From Acanthaster planci (taxonomy: Eukaryota > Echinodermata > Asteroidea > Valvatida > Acanthasteridae): a stretch of DNA of 30,317 nt. The stretch covers positions 196,636 to 226,952 of the forward strand of contig NW_019091508.1 in the NCBI RefSeq assembly GCF_001949145.1, read 5' to 3'. Below the pieces are notes generated by a model. The model saw only the letters and a list, made by a program, of their open reading frames with translations, was not told the DNA's origin and made no database searches. How positions within the stretch are numbered: position 1 is the first letter of the stretch; the number at the start of each line of letters is the position of its first letter. Below are positions 9,150 through 21,788 of the stretch, piece after piece. A program made the translations under genes and the position numbers.

Positions 9150-11283
9150 CTGAAAATGCACCGAAGGAACAAATAATGCTTGTATAGTTTAAAACTGCTG
9201 CTTGAAGTGGTTGTGTTCGACAGGAGACACGCGTTAAAGTCACTGTCATCGCGCTTTCAAAAGAAAACATGAAGAAGTCTAAGTTGTAAAATGGGCAGAA
9301 TTCTTGTTGCACTAATTAACTTTTGCGCATATAGTGCGCAATAAAGCCTTTGATCCTGCCATATTTTGAGGGGGCTCTATCGCAAATGGAAAAGACTTTA
9401 CACGTTTTATCCAGCCTATCGCTATGGACGTAAAATAAGTCGTATTCCTGTGAAAATTCACTCAAGTAAAGACCCTACAGGGAACTTGTGCCTCGAGACT
9501 TTACGGCACGATGATGTCTTCACGTGGTTTTTTAAATTGAATTTTGAATATCTATTTCAACTCATTGACTTTGTACGCAGTTTTTCAAGGGGCCTTTTTG
9601 TCACTTAGAAATGCCGCATCTTCATCAAAGTTACACACTCATAATAGTGCAGAAATGGTCCTAGAAGAAAAACGTATTGATTAGATGTCACTAAAAACTC
9701 ATTAAAATTCAGTTAAAATCTTCATTTGTCTAGCTTTATGCATCAAACAATCAGAGAGTAAATTCATGACCTCGTTTTTGTGCCGCACATTAAATCACGT
9801 GACCCTTGCTTCCTGTCCAAACCGGAATTGCCTTTATATACATGTAATCGAAACTCGGTTTCAGCGGTGTTAGTCTCTTGTCTCTTATACGGTGTTCTTC
9901 AAAACTTGGACTGACAACGTTATGAAATCCTCAAGCACCCTTTGACGACAGGTTGAAAAAAAAGCCGTAAATTAAAGGTTTTCCAAAAAAAAAAAAAAAA
10001 CCCTGAGGATAGGGGTTAATATGCCCAAACCGTGATATATGATTATAATGTATAAGGATCTCCAGAAAGTAGAAGCAGTATTCTTTCTAATGATACCTTG
10101 ATGGTATCCCTCCTTTCATGCATGACTGAACACCATAGTCTTGAAAATGGGGCATTCGAACTCAGTTGTAACACTTTTGATAAACCAGTGAATTAAAAAA
10201 TCAAAAATTACTAAATAAATCAATCCCGATAAAGTAATCCAGATAAAGTTTGAAATGGCCCTCGCATGATCGAGTGAACAGCAGCGTTCATTGTCTGATG
10301 TGTTGGACTTGTCTTATTTTTCACACACCCGACACGCCAACGATGGAAAACCTAACTGCCCTCCGTCACTCATGCCCATAACCACTGAAACCCACGCCCG
10401 AATGCTTTGTACCTAATAAGTACACACCGCCACAACGGTTCGCGCTTCCTCACCGTGGCAACGGGGATCCTGTTGAAGTGAAAGCAAGTGTTCGTGTATA
10501 TTCCGTTAATATTTCATCGTCGTCAAGTCAGCGCGTAAAGCGTTTAAAAATCCATATGAAATCACTCGTTCTATCCCTCATCATGCTTCACGCTGCAATT
10601 TATGTCAGTGGCGACAATGGCAATTATTACACATAGCAGAGCCCTCATTGACTTGCAAACTCGTAGATATGGTAAATGTTCTCAGAATGGCATTTTTGTG
10701 CCACAACGTCATGATGACATCAAGTAATTTACTATGAAAATTCGAATATGTAATGGAAACCCATTGACGTTATACACAGTTTACTAGTACCGACTTTTTG
10801 GTCACTTTTCAATTTACATTGTGATGTGCATAACGTCGTCCGTCTTTAGAACTACAAGTCCCATCGATATGGAACCATGTCATAGTGGAATATAGACCCA
10901 TCAAAATGTTGTTTACCTCGGGATAAAGTCAAGCATTGTATACGTGAGACATCAACTCAAACATTATATTCTAAACTTCTATCTATATTTTTACAAGACT
11001 TGCAGATAACAACTCATTATCCATGAATGTATGATAGTTCATGTATAATGCATATAATACAAAAATACACAAACGCAAACAACCTCGCAAAGCACATAAA
11101 GCCATTTGTCCAGTTCTCTAACAGACATAAGCCTGTAGTTGTGAAACCACTGCACTCTTTCACAGTTGTATTCTAACTCTTTCGAGTTTTGGTTTTGGTC
11201 GATTTACCACTTTGGTGATACTGATTTGATCTGCATTCTCTTTCTGTTCTTTTTTATATAAATACGAACGCATAACTTCTTAC
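9150..11283 (-). other. Gene B intron 2 (2134 nt)
   Basis: The longest intron of the family, about 1.6-1.8 kb longer than its counterparts in A, C and D, which suggests an insertion. It has an A run of about 17 near 9986-10002. I recognise no element or embedded gene. ORFs such as the one at 9366-9608 have no supporting motif. Confidence 0.6.
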
Positions 11284-11323
11284 CTTCTCCCTTCCAACTT
11301 GTTATTAGCTCAGCAAAAGTTGG
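11284..11323 (-). CDS. Gene B exon 2: 40-nt micro-exon
   Basis: On the minus strand, bounded by CTGTTTTCAG and GTAAGAAG. It reads PTFAELITSWKGE plus one base; it starts in phase 0 and ends in phase 1. It is 40 nt long like the gene A and C exons and nearly identical to that of A in its central part. It encodes the linker between the PAN domain and the Cys-rich modules. Confidence 0.82.
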
Positions 11324-11784
11324 CTGAAAACAGAGGAGACGATAATACATGTAGTATGCTTTTTGTTGATTTGTCCCTCTGGACCGAATTTTAAAAATGC
11401 CCGTTGTTCATCAGTGGTGCTTGTAACATATAGGCCTACTTACAATTTGACTTAAGGGCCCGGGCAGTTAACATGTTAAAAAATCAACTTTGCGGAATTC
11501 ATTGTCACCTCCTCCACACACATAGATTCAAACTGCCAGTGTATTTTAATTTTGTTCGAATTTTACACGATGGAAATCAAGGAACCACCGTCATTTTCAC
11601 CCATGTACAGTAATCATTTTCACTAGGATGCCAAAATGAGCGATGGGCTACATCAGGACAAAGCACTAAGCTCTTCGCTTATGATAATGCAGCCTGAAAC
11701 AAAATTAATGACACATATAATTATGACTCAGAGAGGGTTACAAACAAAACAGATTATCAAAATGAATCAATATAATAAAATAAC
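11324..11784 (-). other. Gene B intron 1 (461 nt)
   Basis: Intron between exon 1 and the micro-exon. Its sequence can be aligned by eye in blocks with gene A intron 1. No gene is inside. Confidence 0.6.
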
Positions 11785-12129
11785 CTGTTCTGGTCCGAAG
11801 TGGTTTTTACCCGTTTTCTCAATCAGAGCCAGCGGGAATTGCGACGCTGTCGCTTCATTCAACTCACACTGCCTGTCCTTCTCGGAATACTGAAAAGAGA
11901 AGCAGCGGTCTTCGATGAGACACTCCCTGCCACACCGGACCGGCGAAGCTACTGTCAGGTTGCCGTATCCGTGGCCAAGCAGGACACGGTTGGGAATGCC
12001 GTTGAAATCTCGGTTGAGATTTCGTGGGCATTCCGTAGTGCATGACCTGGCGTTTCCTTGGCAAGATGGCTCGTTGTGGGCCTTGGTCACAAGGCTTGAA
12101 ATTGATATCAAATAAAAGAAACTCAGCAT
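11785..12129 (-). CDS. Gene B exon 1: signal peptide + PAN/Apple domain
   Basis: First coding exon, 115 codons, exactly the length of gene A exon 1. It starts MLSFFYLISISSLVTKA, a hydrophobic signal peptide. A PAN/Apple domain follows: SCQGNARSC, ECPRNLNRDF, NRVLLGHGYGNLTV, CGRECLIEDRCFSFQYSE, CELNEAT, FPLAL and HFGPEQ. The NLT glycosylation site is conserved. The donor is CAG|GTTATT, phase 0. Without splicing the frame would end a few codons on (EQVILLY then stop). PAN domains mediate extracellular protein or carbohydrate binding; the ligand is unknown. Confidence 0.87.
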
Positions 12130-12300
12130 CTTGTTGTGTTGTGGGCTGCCTTTTTCTGTAACAGATTCTGTTTCTTTTCAAACCACGAATAGCTGTTTGC
12201 GGCGTTACCATGCAACTGCGATGCACTTGAAGTGATCATGAAGCGATGTAGTCACCGGATGCACGGGCTAAGTGGAATATTGCAACATCAACTGACCGAA

Positions 12301-12731
12301 GAACTACGAAAGCCCTTTAGTGCCAACTTTTTTTTGGTTTTTTGTTTTGTTTTGTTTTTTGTATTTTTGATGTTTTCGGAAAATGTAAGGGGGAATAAAG
12401 AAAAAAAATGAAACATCAAAAAAGAATTTAAAAATTTACCCTCCCCCACTCAAAAAATGGAAGAAAAATTACAAAATAAAATTGAAACAGTAACAAACAT
12501 TGGGCTACACAGCACTTTCGCCGTGACCTCAAATCGTTCTTGTTCATTATGCGTGAAGTATGGTGACGCCCGCGTACCAGACCTTCGTTCGTAAAGTTTC
12601 CAAATGAAATTACCTAAAAAACAAAAACCAAACAAGACAAAAAAAAAAGAAATTGCAAAAGAAATTGGAAAAAAATGGGAAAAAAATTCCAAATAAAAAA
12701 AAGTTGGCACCAACGGGCTTTCATAGAGAAC
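12301..12731. mobile_element. MITE-like element with inverted ends
   Basis: The left end at 12301-12335 (core GAAAGCCCTTTAGTGCCAAC followed by a T run) is matched by the reverse complement of 12695-12731 (core GAAAGCCCGTTGGTGCCAAC followed by a T run), with only 2 mismatches in that 20-base core. The interior of about 360 bp is very A/T-rich and has no coding capacity. The flanks may extend the inverted match (TCAAC on both sides). It lies about 170 nt upstream of the gene B start codon, so it could affect the promoter. I could not identify a target-site duplication or a known family. Confidence 0.55.
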
Positions 12732-15700
12732 AGTTTGGTTGACGCGAATTCTAAAACCTTGGAACCTAGGAAAGCATAAACTTTGGTTGGCCCACTTTGG
12801 TGCTATATCCTTAAGTATTAATGTTTAGACCAAACCCGAGTAACACGTACAGAGGATGATAACATTGAACAAAGTGGTCGTAATGTAAAAGACATATAGG
12901 GCCCTGTTGGAAACCATGTACACGTACACTGTTCTATAGATTTACATAGAACCTTACGTCAATTCTCGTTACAAACATTAATGTCATGTTAATGTACAGA
13001 GATTCGTTTCGTGCAGGACAGAGTTTTATTTGTGGATTCACAAAGACGTTGTTGTCCGAAACAAAAGAAGGCTAGGCTATATGCTTGTCATTGCCTGGTG
13101 ACATGAATATGTTTGATTTTTATTTTATGTGTTAAGGCTTACTCACACCTGATAGACGCAGTGTATCACATTTGCTACTAGACTAAGCTATTATGGAACG
13201 CAACTGGCTTACATCGATTTTTCTTTCAAATTTAGTCAGGGGTGGATGTCAGGTAAGAAAAATACTTGCAAAGTTTGTTTTAGCAGTTCTTATTTTGTGG
13301 CACACAAGATGGCTTTATAAATCAAATTCTTATCCACAAATGTATTACCTGTTTCTCGCAATAACGGGACAAACAAGAAAAGTGTCAAAACCAGCGTTAT
13401 GGAAGTGGCTTTGTGCAACAAAGTCAGTATACAAATTTATGTTAATTCATATTACAGAGAAAAACTGAAAATGTTGAAGCTTGTTACAGGGTCCTGGTGT
13501 AACACAAAAAAATTCAATGTGCAGTCACAAAGTACGTCTGTTACAAAGATTCTCTGTGATCTACTGATATGTTTTACAGAAAACCCATCATAGAAAAACA
13601 TAATTTTTAATTGTGTACATTTTTAGCTCTGAGCTCACACCAATTAAATGCCGTGAACGAGGCTGTTTTTTCCATCTTCTCTATTTGTGTGCAGTTATCA
13701 GAGCATGTAGTTGATGGTATTTTTTCTCACACGGCCTTTCCGTATTTAGCTCCTAGTTTTAATAGAATCCTGTGAACTTCTGTCAAACATAGAGCACCAT
13801 TTGAAACTGTTCGTTTTACCCTTGGTGCCTTTGTCCACGAAGGACCTGTCTAAATAGTTACTTTAACTACATGTATTCCACCTTGGCTTCAACAATACAT
13901 ATATCTGTAAAGTTAAAAGATAATGGAGCAATTAACTCTCAATGTAATTTTTAATAAGGGGTAAGTTCGGCGTCTTTTGCGTAAGATGACTATCAGTGTT
14001 TGTGCTATCTGTTACAAGTGAGATATTGAAATGCCCAGAGGGGAATGGCGGTTCAGTCCCACTTGAATATTTTCTGTTGGATTCTAAGAATGAAATGTAG
14101 AGTCTCATAAGAAAGGATACTTTCTTTCTTGATGTGTTTTGTATACATGAATTACATCAATGTGTTTCTATACGCATGCGCATAATGGTTTGTTAGCAGA
14201 CGATGTTTTTCGCTGTAGTGTTGGTAATGCAAGGTACAAAAACTTACAAATTACCAACACTTAAAAGAAAATCATAACTTAACTATATAAAGGTTAAGAA
14301 CAGACTTTATATCTTCAAGGAATGTTTTTGGTAAGTTTTTAAGCTCGTTGTGATGATGAAAAATATTCCATGCCCACTCTTTCTCCTCCCATTTTTCTCC
14401 AAGAGAGAGCAAAATACTCGCAATTATTAAATTAGGGCACATGTTCTTGGCGTGTTCTTTTGGCAGTTTCATTTGAAAGTAAGTTGAATTTCAACGAACA
14501 TCCGGGGTAGCAACGAGGCACAGGTTCAATGTGTTCATACAGCAGCGATTCCTGGTTTCGGTTATCACAAATCCTAAACCTCTGTAACTGTTCGATGGCT
14601 GAATGTTTTTTTGTGTGATAGATGTTTAAGTATACCAATCAGCGACACCAGAAACTTAGCTTCTTAAAGTTCTACATGTATATAGGCTAGGGGATCAAGT
14701 TTAGGGAAATGCATTGTTGCAATCTTGAAAAAAGTCTCAGAGGAAATCGAAATGTTAAAAAGAAATGTTTAAAGGGCACCTCCAAGGAAAACGTGTTTTC
14801 TCTGATTTTATCTGTTCAAATAAATGTGGAAATATCGAAATCGAAGGCAGTATCAGTTGTCTTTAGAGCTCAACTAATAACAAGCTAAAAACTGTTTTGT
14901 TTTGTTTTTGTTTGGGTTTTTATTTTGGTTCAAGCCAAGAGACGAATTCTGAATGTGGACTGTGTCATTCGGAGAAAACAGAGAGAACGAGGGGAACCCT
15001 CGCCGTGTATTCGTAGTGGATAAACCCTTGTGCATGCCAAACAAAGCACGTAGCCATTGTTTGTAGCACCTATACGTAATCGTCGTAATCAGTCCTCCGT
15101 TCAACGTGAACGCGTGACCTTCATTATGTTTGTTCTTGGTCCTGCCCGGTTTATTAACAGCAAGGATATTTCTTGCACGTGTTGCTGTGCGTTTAACCAG
15201 TCGCTGAGATAATTTTTTGTCCAGAAAACCGTCGGAATTCAATGCCCGGGCCCTGTACGAGCTGCCTAAACACGCGTATAGCCGGCTGAACATACAAGAA
15301 CAGTAGCAGACACATTGCGTTGCCCCATCCCTTTGTGGAAAACATTGTATGTGCCCTAGGCCAGGCGTACATGTAGGCTTGTCCTGAAGATTTCTTGCGT
15401 TGTTACATGATCATCTGACGTAGTGTAGTTCGTGCATTGGAAGGGTCACAATTTTATTTGTAGTATTGTTGGCGATAAATCCGTATATGTTCATGTGCAT
15501 GAAAAAATAACACGTATTTTGTATAGATTGGCCCCCTCAAAGCACTTTAGAAGGACCACAGTCGGGCACAAACGAGTATGACCCATCAGTGCATAAACTT
15601 CATTGTCTTACTTGTTTTGCTAACAATACTCCATTTCGTCGTTGAATCATTGAACCATTGAACATCAGTCTTGTGAATAATCGTAGTTAATTTCCTTCAG

Positions 15701-16698
15701 TGTATTGCAAATTCTTCGACTAACACAACATGCAGCACATTCACGCTCGGTGAATTGAGGATTTTACTGAGGTTTACCCAAGCCCGCCAACTTATCAGTC
15801 TATTTGTAACGTTCATAGTTTGATGGCAAATTTGCGCAAGACTTGTGCTACGTAGGCCTGTATGTGTACCTGTCACGAGCTTATATCATATACTTGCATC
15901 CGTACAAGGAGTTATTGATGTGGTTCATGATCAGTTTGTCAGACTTGTCTCGATAAATCATTTCACTTGTCAATTTATATCCCTTTGTCCCCAATGTGGC
16001 ACTGAAAAGCCTGTCACTGGCACATTTCTCCTTGTGCAGAAGCACTCGATCACCGGTTGAAGAGAGACACGTCGGTGGGGAGTGTTTATTTTGTCGGAAG
16101 CGACGCGACTGTACCGCGTGCATTTTATAGTCATTTGTGAACCGACGAAGTACAAGTCCAACCAAAGGTACATGTACTAGGAATAGTGCACCCGTCCTCT
16201 GTCCAGCTTCGGCCTCATAACTGTCCAAGTTTAATGAAAAATGTCGGCAGTTTTCATATACCGATGGGAGAACTTCAGCCATCGTGAACCCTGTGTACAG
16301 TGTCTCACACCCGCAGCTGCACCACTGAGTAGCGTATTAAATTGAGGTACATTTTGCATGGTGGTAAACTTAGGGCCCTCATTTTCTTGAAGGGGGCACT
16401 CAGTGAGTTTGGTCACAGTTACAATACTGAAGAAGACAGACTCCTTCCTTCTGTAATTTCTGAGCAGGGAGGGGTACTCGGGGGCCACAGTCCTCGAACG
16501 GGGGAGTTGGCTGCCCCTACCCCCTCCCGTTACGCCACTGAGCTGCACTCGACTTGAAATCCAATCCTATGAAAAATCTGTCAAGTTGTCAGCATGCTCG
16601 TCATCCCTCATCCGATCGCATCGCGTTCAGTCATTCTTCCATTCGTCTATGACAGAAACTGCAGGATTTTCACAATCGTGCTAAAATTGCTAGTCGCT
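12732..16698. other. Spacer between genes B and C, left part
   Basis: About 4 kb in which I can support no gene. ORFs at 13193-13468, 14874-15293 and 15881-16282 lack recognisable motifs or splice context. The GC-rich stretch near 16360-16550, ending CCCGTTACGCCACTGAG, looks like the tail of an old interspersed repeat but I cannot name it. Confidence 0.35.
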
Positions 16699-16820
16699 CT
16701 TCTTCATTTTCTTGGATTTTTAAAAAACCTCACTGTAGGTTGAGTTATTGCAGTTCGATCTTCTTCATTTTCGTGGACTTTTTTTTATCTCACTGAAGGC
16801 TGAGTTAATTGCCTGGTGTT
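16699..16820 (+). repeat. 61-bp tandem duplication
   Basis: CTTCTTCATTTT recurs at 16699 and 16760. Each is followed by TCGTGGA/CTTGGA, a T/A run, CTCACTG-AGG and TGAGTTA. There are two units with a period of 61 bases and some substitutions between them. No further copies are seen. Confidence 0.7.
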
Positions 16821-17559
16821 CGATTACGGCATTCATTGGTCATTTCCAATGGACTTGACGAGCCATAAAAAAGACAGAGTGGTTAATATAAAGGGGAGGA
16901 CCTGGCCGTGTAATAATGAATCATGGAAGCCACGAGAGAGAGGTGTGAATTGTGAGACATATGGCAAGTCTCTCTTATTACTTGAACGTTACTGCCAAAC
17001 CCAATTAACCAAACAGAGTTGCCAGTAAAGGCTGATTTCTTTTGATTTATTTGAATTTAAATTTGATGACATTTGGTCACAATCTTTGACTTAGTCCTGC
17101 TGAGCAACACACGTCACCCGCAAGACATCACATTTCCTCCACTGTCCACAACATTTGTGGGGGATATTGAGAAAAGATTTAGTGTACCCTTGGCTGCTTA
17201 GTAGTATTATATACATGTGTATTCACCACAGAATTTGGCTGGTTCCATTTTCACACTGAAAACCTTATAGTACTCGTCTTAGTGAGCATCCTTGGGAAGA
17301 AAAGAGACGGTATAAGATGCATGGGAAGAGCAGTAGACGACTTCAGTAGACGACGAAGACGACTTCACCCACTCAATCCAGAAAGGTTTGCCAACGATCA
17401 AACAGCTCACAGGCAGAAGCTTCCAGCCAAAGCCCTGGCCTGTCTCAGCAGACGCTATCACTCTAATACAACTGGAAGTGGAAAGACCGGAGCCTAGAGG
17501 CACGTGCTGATATGGTCTTGAGGGCTGTACAAAAAGCAGGGGAACAGTAACCTCTAAAC

Positions 17560-18235
17560 CAGCTCCTGCAACCTCTCTTGCCCATGCACTCATGACCAAG
17601 GAACTATTTAACACAATTCTCAAAGCCCCAGGAATCGCCCACTTTCACAAAGAATTCCTACAGAGCACCGGCCCCAAACCACTGAGTAGGCTATGACCCT
17701 TTTGTCGGACTTCCTGGACAAGACGTCCATCCCATCTCTAGGGAGACAAACCAGAGTTACTGCGCCCCTGATGCCAAGGAAAGTCGGATTAAAATCTCGC
17801 CCCCTTCCCTCCTCAGCATGACGTACAAGATGATGGAGAAGGTTCCCCTGAACCGTAAAGATGCCATCTTTGAACATCACCTGTCACACCAGCAGGCCCA
17901 TTTCGGTATAGTCAAGTACTGACCAGGTCACCCGTGTGGTGTAAATTATGACATTGAAGTGGCATTCCAGTGGAAGGAAAAGTTCGGTGCCAAATCTGAC
18001 AGCTGCTTATGATGCGGTATAGCACTGAGGTCTCAATTTGAAGCTGCTTCTGACTCTCCCTGATGTGTAAATTGTCCGGTTCATAATTCTTTTTATTCAG
18101 AATTTTGTCTGGAGACCTCTGCTGGTAAAAAAAAGCTGAAAGATGAGCTTCTGTCATGGCCTACCACAGGGCTACCACTTGCCCCAATCTTCTTCTACAT
18201 AAAGACGAAACTACCGGTAATGGGATCGCCCTAAA
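17560..18235 (+). mobile_element. Dead non-LTR retrotransposon (LINE) RT fragment
   Basis: Decayed reverse transcriptase of the Jockey/CR1-like non-LTR type, readable in pieces on the plus strand. Around 17795-17850 the frame gives SLLSMTYKMMEKVPLNR, then HHLSHQQAHFG, matching the stretch before RT motif A. Motif A reads LTAAYDAV from 17996, with the catalytic Asp codon at 18011-18013, followed by a TAG stop (18020-18022) where the family has Trp. GLN-x-KLLLTLPD-like residues follow in a shifted frame. Motif GLPQG is at 18158-18172, then another frameshift. Several stops and shifts make it a fossil. No endonuclease domain or 3' tail is visible. Confidence 0.8.
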
Positions 18236-19370
18236 TTCGAATTCCATCCGATAAGGGCTCAGGGAACTTCACATGATGGTTTGGAAGCCTACGGGCTTTA
18301 TACAAGCTAGCGTGTCAAATCAGCATGTACAGTATACAGCAGCCGCTCGCTTGCTCAACAGGTAATAGCCCGGATGAGGCCTGCCAGATTTTTACCCTGC
18401 AGATGCTTGGATTGTTATCGATATGCTTGCATATATTATCAATCCTGACAAGCACTCACTTGAAGCTCTATGATCGCTTGACGGAGAACTTGAAGTAGAC
18501 GCAAAACTGTGCTTGTGGTTTACGGCCATGTGGCGTTGATTTTAACCCTACGCGGTTTGAGGGATAATTGCGCTGTTTCTGTTGGTTTGAAACACGTACA
18601 CTCCAAAAGTGCCTCCAAAAGTAAGTCTATAAGATTCTAAAAGTTAAAGGCGAGGTTTCTTTTTGGTGCCATGGATTGTAATGGAAAGCTGTCACGAGTG
18701 AGACCTCAAGACTGATGTACAGTCAACAAACAGCTTTCATTAGGTACAATATAGCTGGCATGCTACGACGGGCAAGCAGGGATCTTCAGAAAGCAACCAA
18801 ACAAAGAGGACGTGTACAGCCCGCAACGCACATCTTCAGCAATGAAATAATTTTGTGGAGGTCAGTGTAAATGATGTTCACGTACAATGACAGCATCAGA
18901 AGCAACTTTATGGGTAGCAATGTTTTAATTAAAAATTCCGTGAGGGTGGTTTGCTTTCCTCCCCCCCCCACAAAAACCTAATCTGTTTGACGCACACGTT
19001 CTACTAACAAATCTACTGTGATAACTTGAAAAATCGAACATCTTCACATACCTAAAGACCAAACATTTACAGTCTGTTTGTAATCATCGTGAGTTAAACA
19101 TACTTTCTGAGCTATTTTGTGCTGCTGTCGTCATTTCATTGCTGAAGCCCTTTGGTCACTGAATGTGTGGCTTTCAACCGCACACCCTCCCGAAAAATCT
19201 GGACGTCAACAGCGCAGCCACGGATCTTTTTAAAGCGTGCATTCCCCCTTGGATACAACTGCTAAGTAGACTTTGAAAATATTTCTAAGGACTAACGAAA
19301 GCCTTGTTGAACTATTTTGAACACTTTCAGACTCGACTTTGCGATAATTAGGTCGTTGATAGACTGGGAC
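18236..19370. other. 3' flank of gene C and spacer
   Basis: No gene is supported. The part from about 19090 to 19370 aligns by eye with about 23905-24176 beyond gene D (shared strings such as AAGCCCTT, GTGTGG-TTTCAAC, GGATCC/GGATC, GACTTAGGCACGATT), so it is a shared 3' flank or 3' UTR. A C run lies at 18960-18969. Confidence 0.5.
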
Positions 19371-19930
19371 TTAGGCACGATTCGGACAGCAGTAAGCAGG
19401 TGCACGGGAGTATGGCCTCGGTGTATTGGGTATAACCCCCTGGTAGCATTCAGATCCATAATGGTAGCTGCTGCATCCACCGGGAGGCACTGATGCATCG
19501 CGGTTTGATGTTGCAAAGTAAAACCAGCACTCAACGCATCGGTAGCCATGGTCGTAGGCCTCCTTGATCTCAGCCAGGGTGCAGAGGTGGGCAGCCTGGT
19601 CGGAGCAACCGCTCATCTGAGCAGCGCGGTCTGTGAGATCATAGCCTTCCCTCGTTAGAAATGGGTGTCGATAGCTCAGCGGGAGAGAGCAGCACAGAGC
19701 AGGAGCTGTAACAGTCAGTAGCAGGTCGTGGAAGGTCACTCCTGTCTCCGTCAGAACGGCCAGGCTGTCCGGATCAGCGCACCACGAGCCATAGGGAGTA
19801 GTTGCCGGGTAGCCTTCCTTGTAAGCATGTTGTAGTTCCCACTGAAGGCAGAGGTGTTGGCCGGCGCTTTGACACTCAGATGAGGCCGATGCACGAGTCT
19901 GGTACCAATTGTCAGTCTGACTTAATGGAA
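19371..19930 (-). CDS. Gene C exon 3: tandem Cys-rich (Link-like) modules
   Basis: Last coding exon of gene C, open throughout and ending CCPNRA. The acceptor is a T-rich tract ending TTTTTTCAG; entry is in phase 1. Module 1 reads SSECQSAGQHLC...ELQHAYKEGY...GSWCADPD...ALCC. Module 2 reads MSGCSDQAAHLC...EIKEAYDHGY...ECW...PPGGCSSYHYG...AYCC. It shares TVTA and PPG-x-CSSYH with gene D, not with A or B, marking a C/D subgroup. The predicted full product has 312 residues and is secreted. Function unknown; the Link-like reading is the same inference as for gene A. Confidence 0.87.
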
Positions 19931-20337
19931 CTGAAAAAATGACGGGAACCAGCAAATGTTACCTTCAAATCAGTATGACATGTACATTAATTTTATCGGC
20001 CTATCTAAAAAAAACTAAGACAGACGCCTTTATGGGATCGTTTCAGCATTGTTTATGAATGTATTTGTTGTAGTCTGCAAAAATTCAGCCAAAATGGAGC
20101 AGTTAATATCGACGCGACCTTTTGCCATCAAAAGTGAATCACAGAGATCCCCGAGCTGTTCCTTTAGGTTTATTTTTCAAACCTGACATGAAAGTTTTCT
20201 ATTCCTTTAACGATTCTGTAGAGAATTAGGTTTTTGTTACTCGGTGTTTTCCTTTGTCTGGTTTGGTTGTTGGTGGTTTGCTTGTCTACTACCATTCTTA
20301 TTTCCCGTACAACATAGCATTTACTACACCCTCCTAC
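19931..20337 (-). other. Gene C intron 2 (407 nt)
   Basis: Intron between the micro-exon and exon 3, bounded by GTAGGA and TTTTTTCAG. No embedded feature is seen. Confidence 0.65.
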
Positions 20338-20377
20338 CTTCCGCTCCCCATGTTGCCAGCATTTTATCAAATGTAGG
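20338..20377 (-). CDS. Gene C exon 2: 40-nt micro-exon
   Basis: On the minus strand, bounded by TTTCTGTTTGCAG and GTAGGAGG. It reads PTFDKMLATWGAE plus one base. Length and phase are the same as in A and B, with the amino acids more diverged: PTF and the central Trp are kept. It was found only by comparing the copies. Confidence 0.8.
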
Positions 20378-21449
20378 CTGCAAACAGAAAGAAAGTGTTG
20401 CTGGTTATATTCACGTGTCATGGGAATGAAATGTGTGATTTATATAAATCATAAAAGTCTGGGGTATTTTCATTGTATATCTTTATAGCTGCTATTGGAA
20501 AATTGGAAAAAGTGATAATGGTTCCCCTTTTCTCTTTTTAACAGCTTTCTTACATGGCTTGGGCCATCCATGTTTTGGGTTCTATAACAATCTGTCACTG
20601 AGCGACAAACCAACCAGGGGTGGATGAGGAAAGGGGCGTGGCTGTGCCCCTTCAAACATGGCGACCCGTTTTCTGACAATTTCGCATTTGTTTTTCTCAT
20701 GTTCCCTTTTCTCCGTCCTCCGTTCACGACACCTCTTCGACATGTCCATTCATATTTGCTTTCATAGAAGTGAGAGTCTTTCCAGCATTTAAAAAAAGAG
20801 CTAGTCTTGCAAATATAATCTGTGATTGCTATTTCCTACGCGACTCAAGTTGCTTACAAAAATCCAACACGTAGGGTATCGATTGGCCCTTGATAAAGTC
20901 CTCGTGGAAACAGAGCTTATCTGACCCACTTCATTTTTTCGCAAGTTGTTCTATTAGTCGAATAAACTTTTTTTGAAATGGGGAATTTTCATTTCGGCTC
21001 TTTCTCACATTAAATATGTTTCAGCCTGAAAGCAGCAATCTTGAACTTCAAGGGCAAATCAAATGGCTCTTTTCCTTATGAAATAAATTAACATGACATA
21101 AGTATCACATTTCTGTTAAATTTCCGTTGATGTTTGGACCATGCTAAGTGACTCAGAAATAAAATTTGTATAAAAAGTAATGTTGATTATTATTCTTAAG
21201 AGGTAATAACTCAAGTTATCAGTTAATTTCTAGAATTTAATTCTTCGTTTCACCCTCCCATTAATCGCTGGCCTCAAATAATTCCAGAAGTCAATCCTAT
21301 AAATTTATCTAGTGACGCTTGCAGCCGAACCAGCATTTGAGGTTGTCTGTGCTTGAATCAATCAGAGACTCTCCTTGTGTCCCCAAAGTCTCTCATTTAT
21401 TTTTTGTCCAACCCTGACTCTTTTCCTTAAAATAGATTTCAATATTCAC
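20378..21449 (-). other. Gene C intron 1 (1072 nt)
   Basis: Intron between exon 1 and the micro-exon. The block near 20560-20620 (ACATGGCTTGG, then CTGTCACTGAGCG) aligns with 25447-25515 in the gene D unit. No gene is inside. Confidence 0.6.
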
Positions 21450-21788
21450 CTCCTCTGGTCCGCAGTAGAGTGTACCGGTCATGTTTGTCAGAGCCAGCGG
21501 AAATCGCAACGCTGTCGCCCCGTTCAACTCACACCGCCTCTCCCCCTCTGAGTAGTGAAAAGAGTGGCAGCAAGCCTCGATGAGACACACTCTGCTGCAC
21601 AGGGCCCGCGAAGCTACCGTCAGGTTGCGGTATCCGTGGCCAAGGAGGACGCGGTTCGCAATGTAGTTCAAATCTCGGTTCAGAAGCCGAGGCCAGCATC
21701 CTGTCATAGGTTTATGTTCTTGGCAATATGGTCCTGCTACAGCTCCAGTCATTACCAGACTCGAAATCGGAATGAGAAAAAGCAGCAT
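21450..21788 (-). CDS. Gene C exon 1: signal peptide + PAN/Apple domain
   Basis: First coding exon, 113 codons. The start MLLFLIPISSLVMTGAVA gives a signal peptide and matches the chosen starts of A and B; an in-frame upstream extension to 21989 is not signal-like and is not conserved. The PAN domain reads NRVLLGHGYRNLTV, then CSRVCLIEACCHSFHYSEG, CELNGAT, FPLAL and YCGPEE. Compared with A and B, CGREC has become CSRVC, ECPRNL has become CWPRLL, and there are extra cysteines (ACCH, YCGP), so the disulphide pattern may differ. NLT is kept and NMT is a second possible glycosylation site. The donor is GAG|GTGAAT, phase 0. Confidence 0.85.

Noticed and set aside
15881-16282. 133-codon minus-strand ORF
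   Set aside because: No family motif, no conserved counterpart in the window, no splice support.
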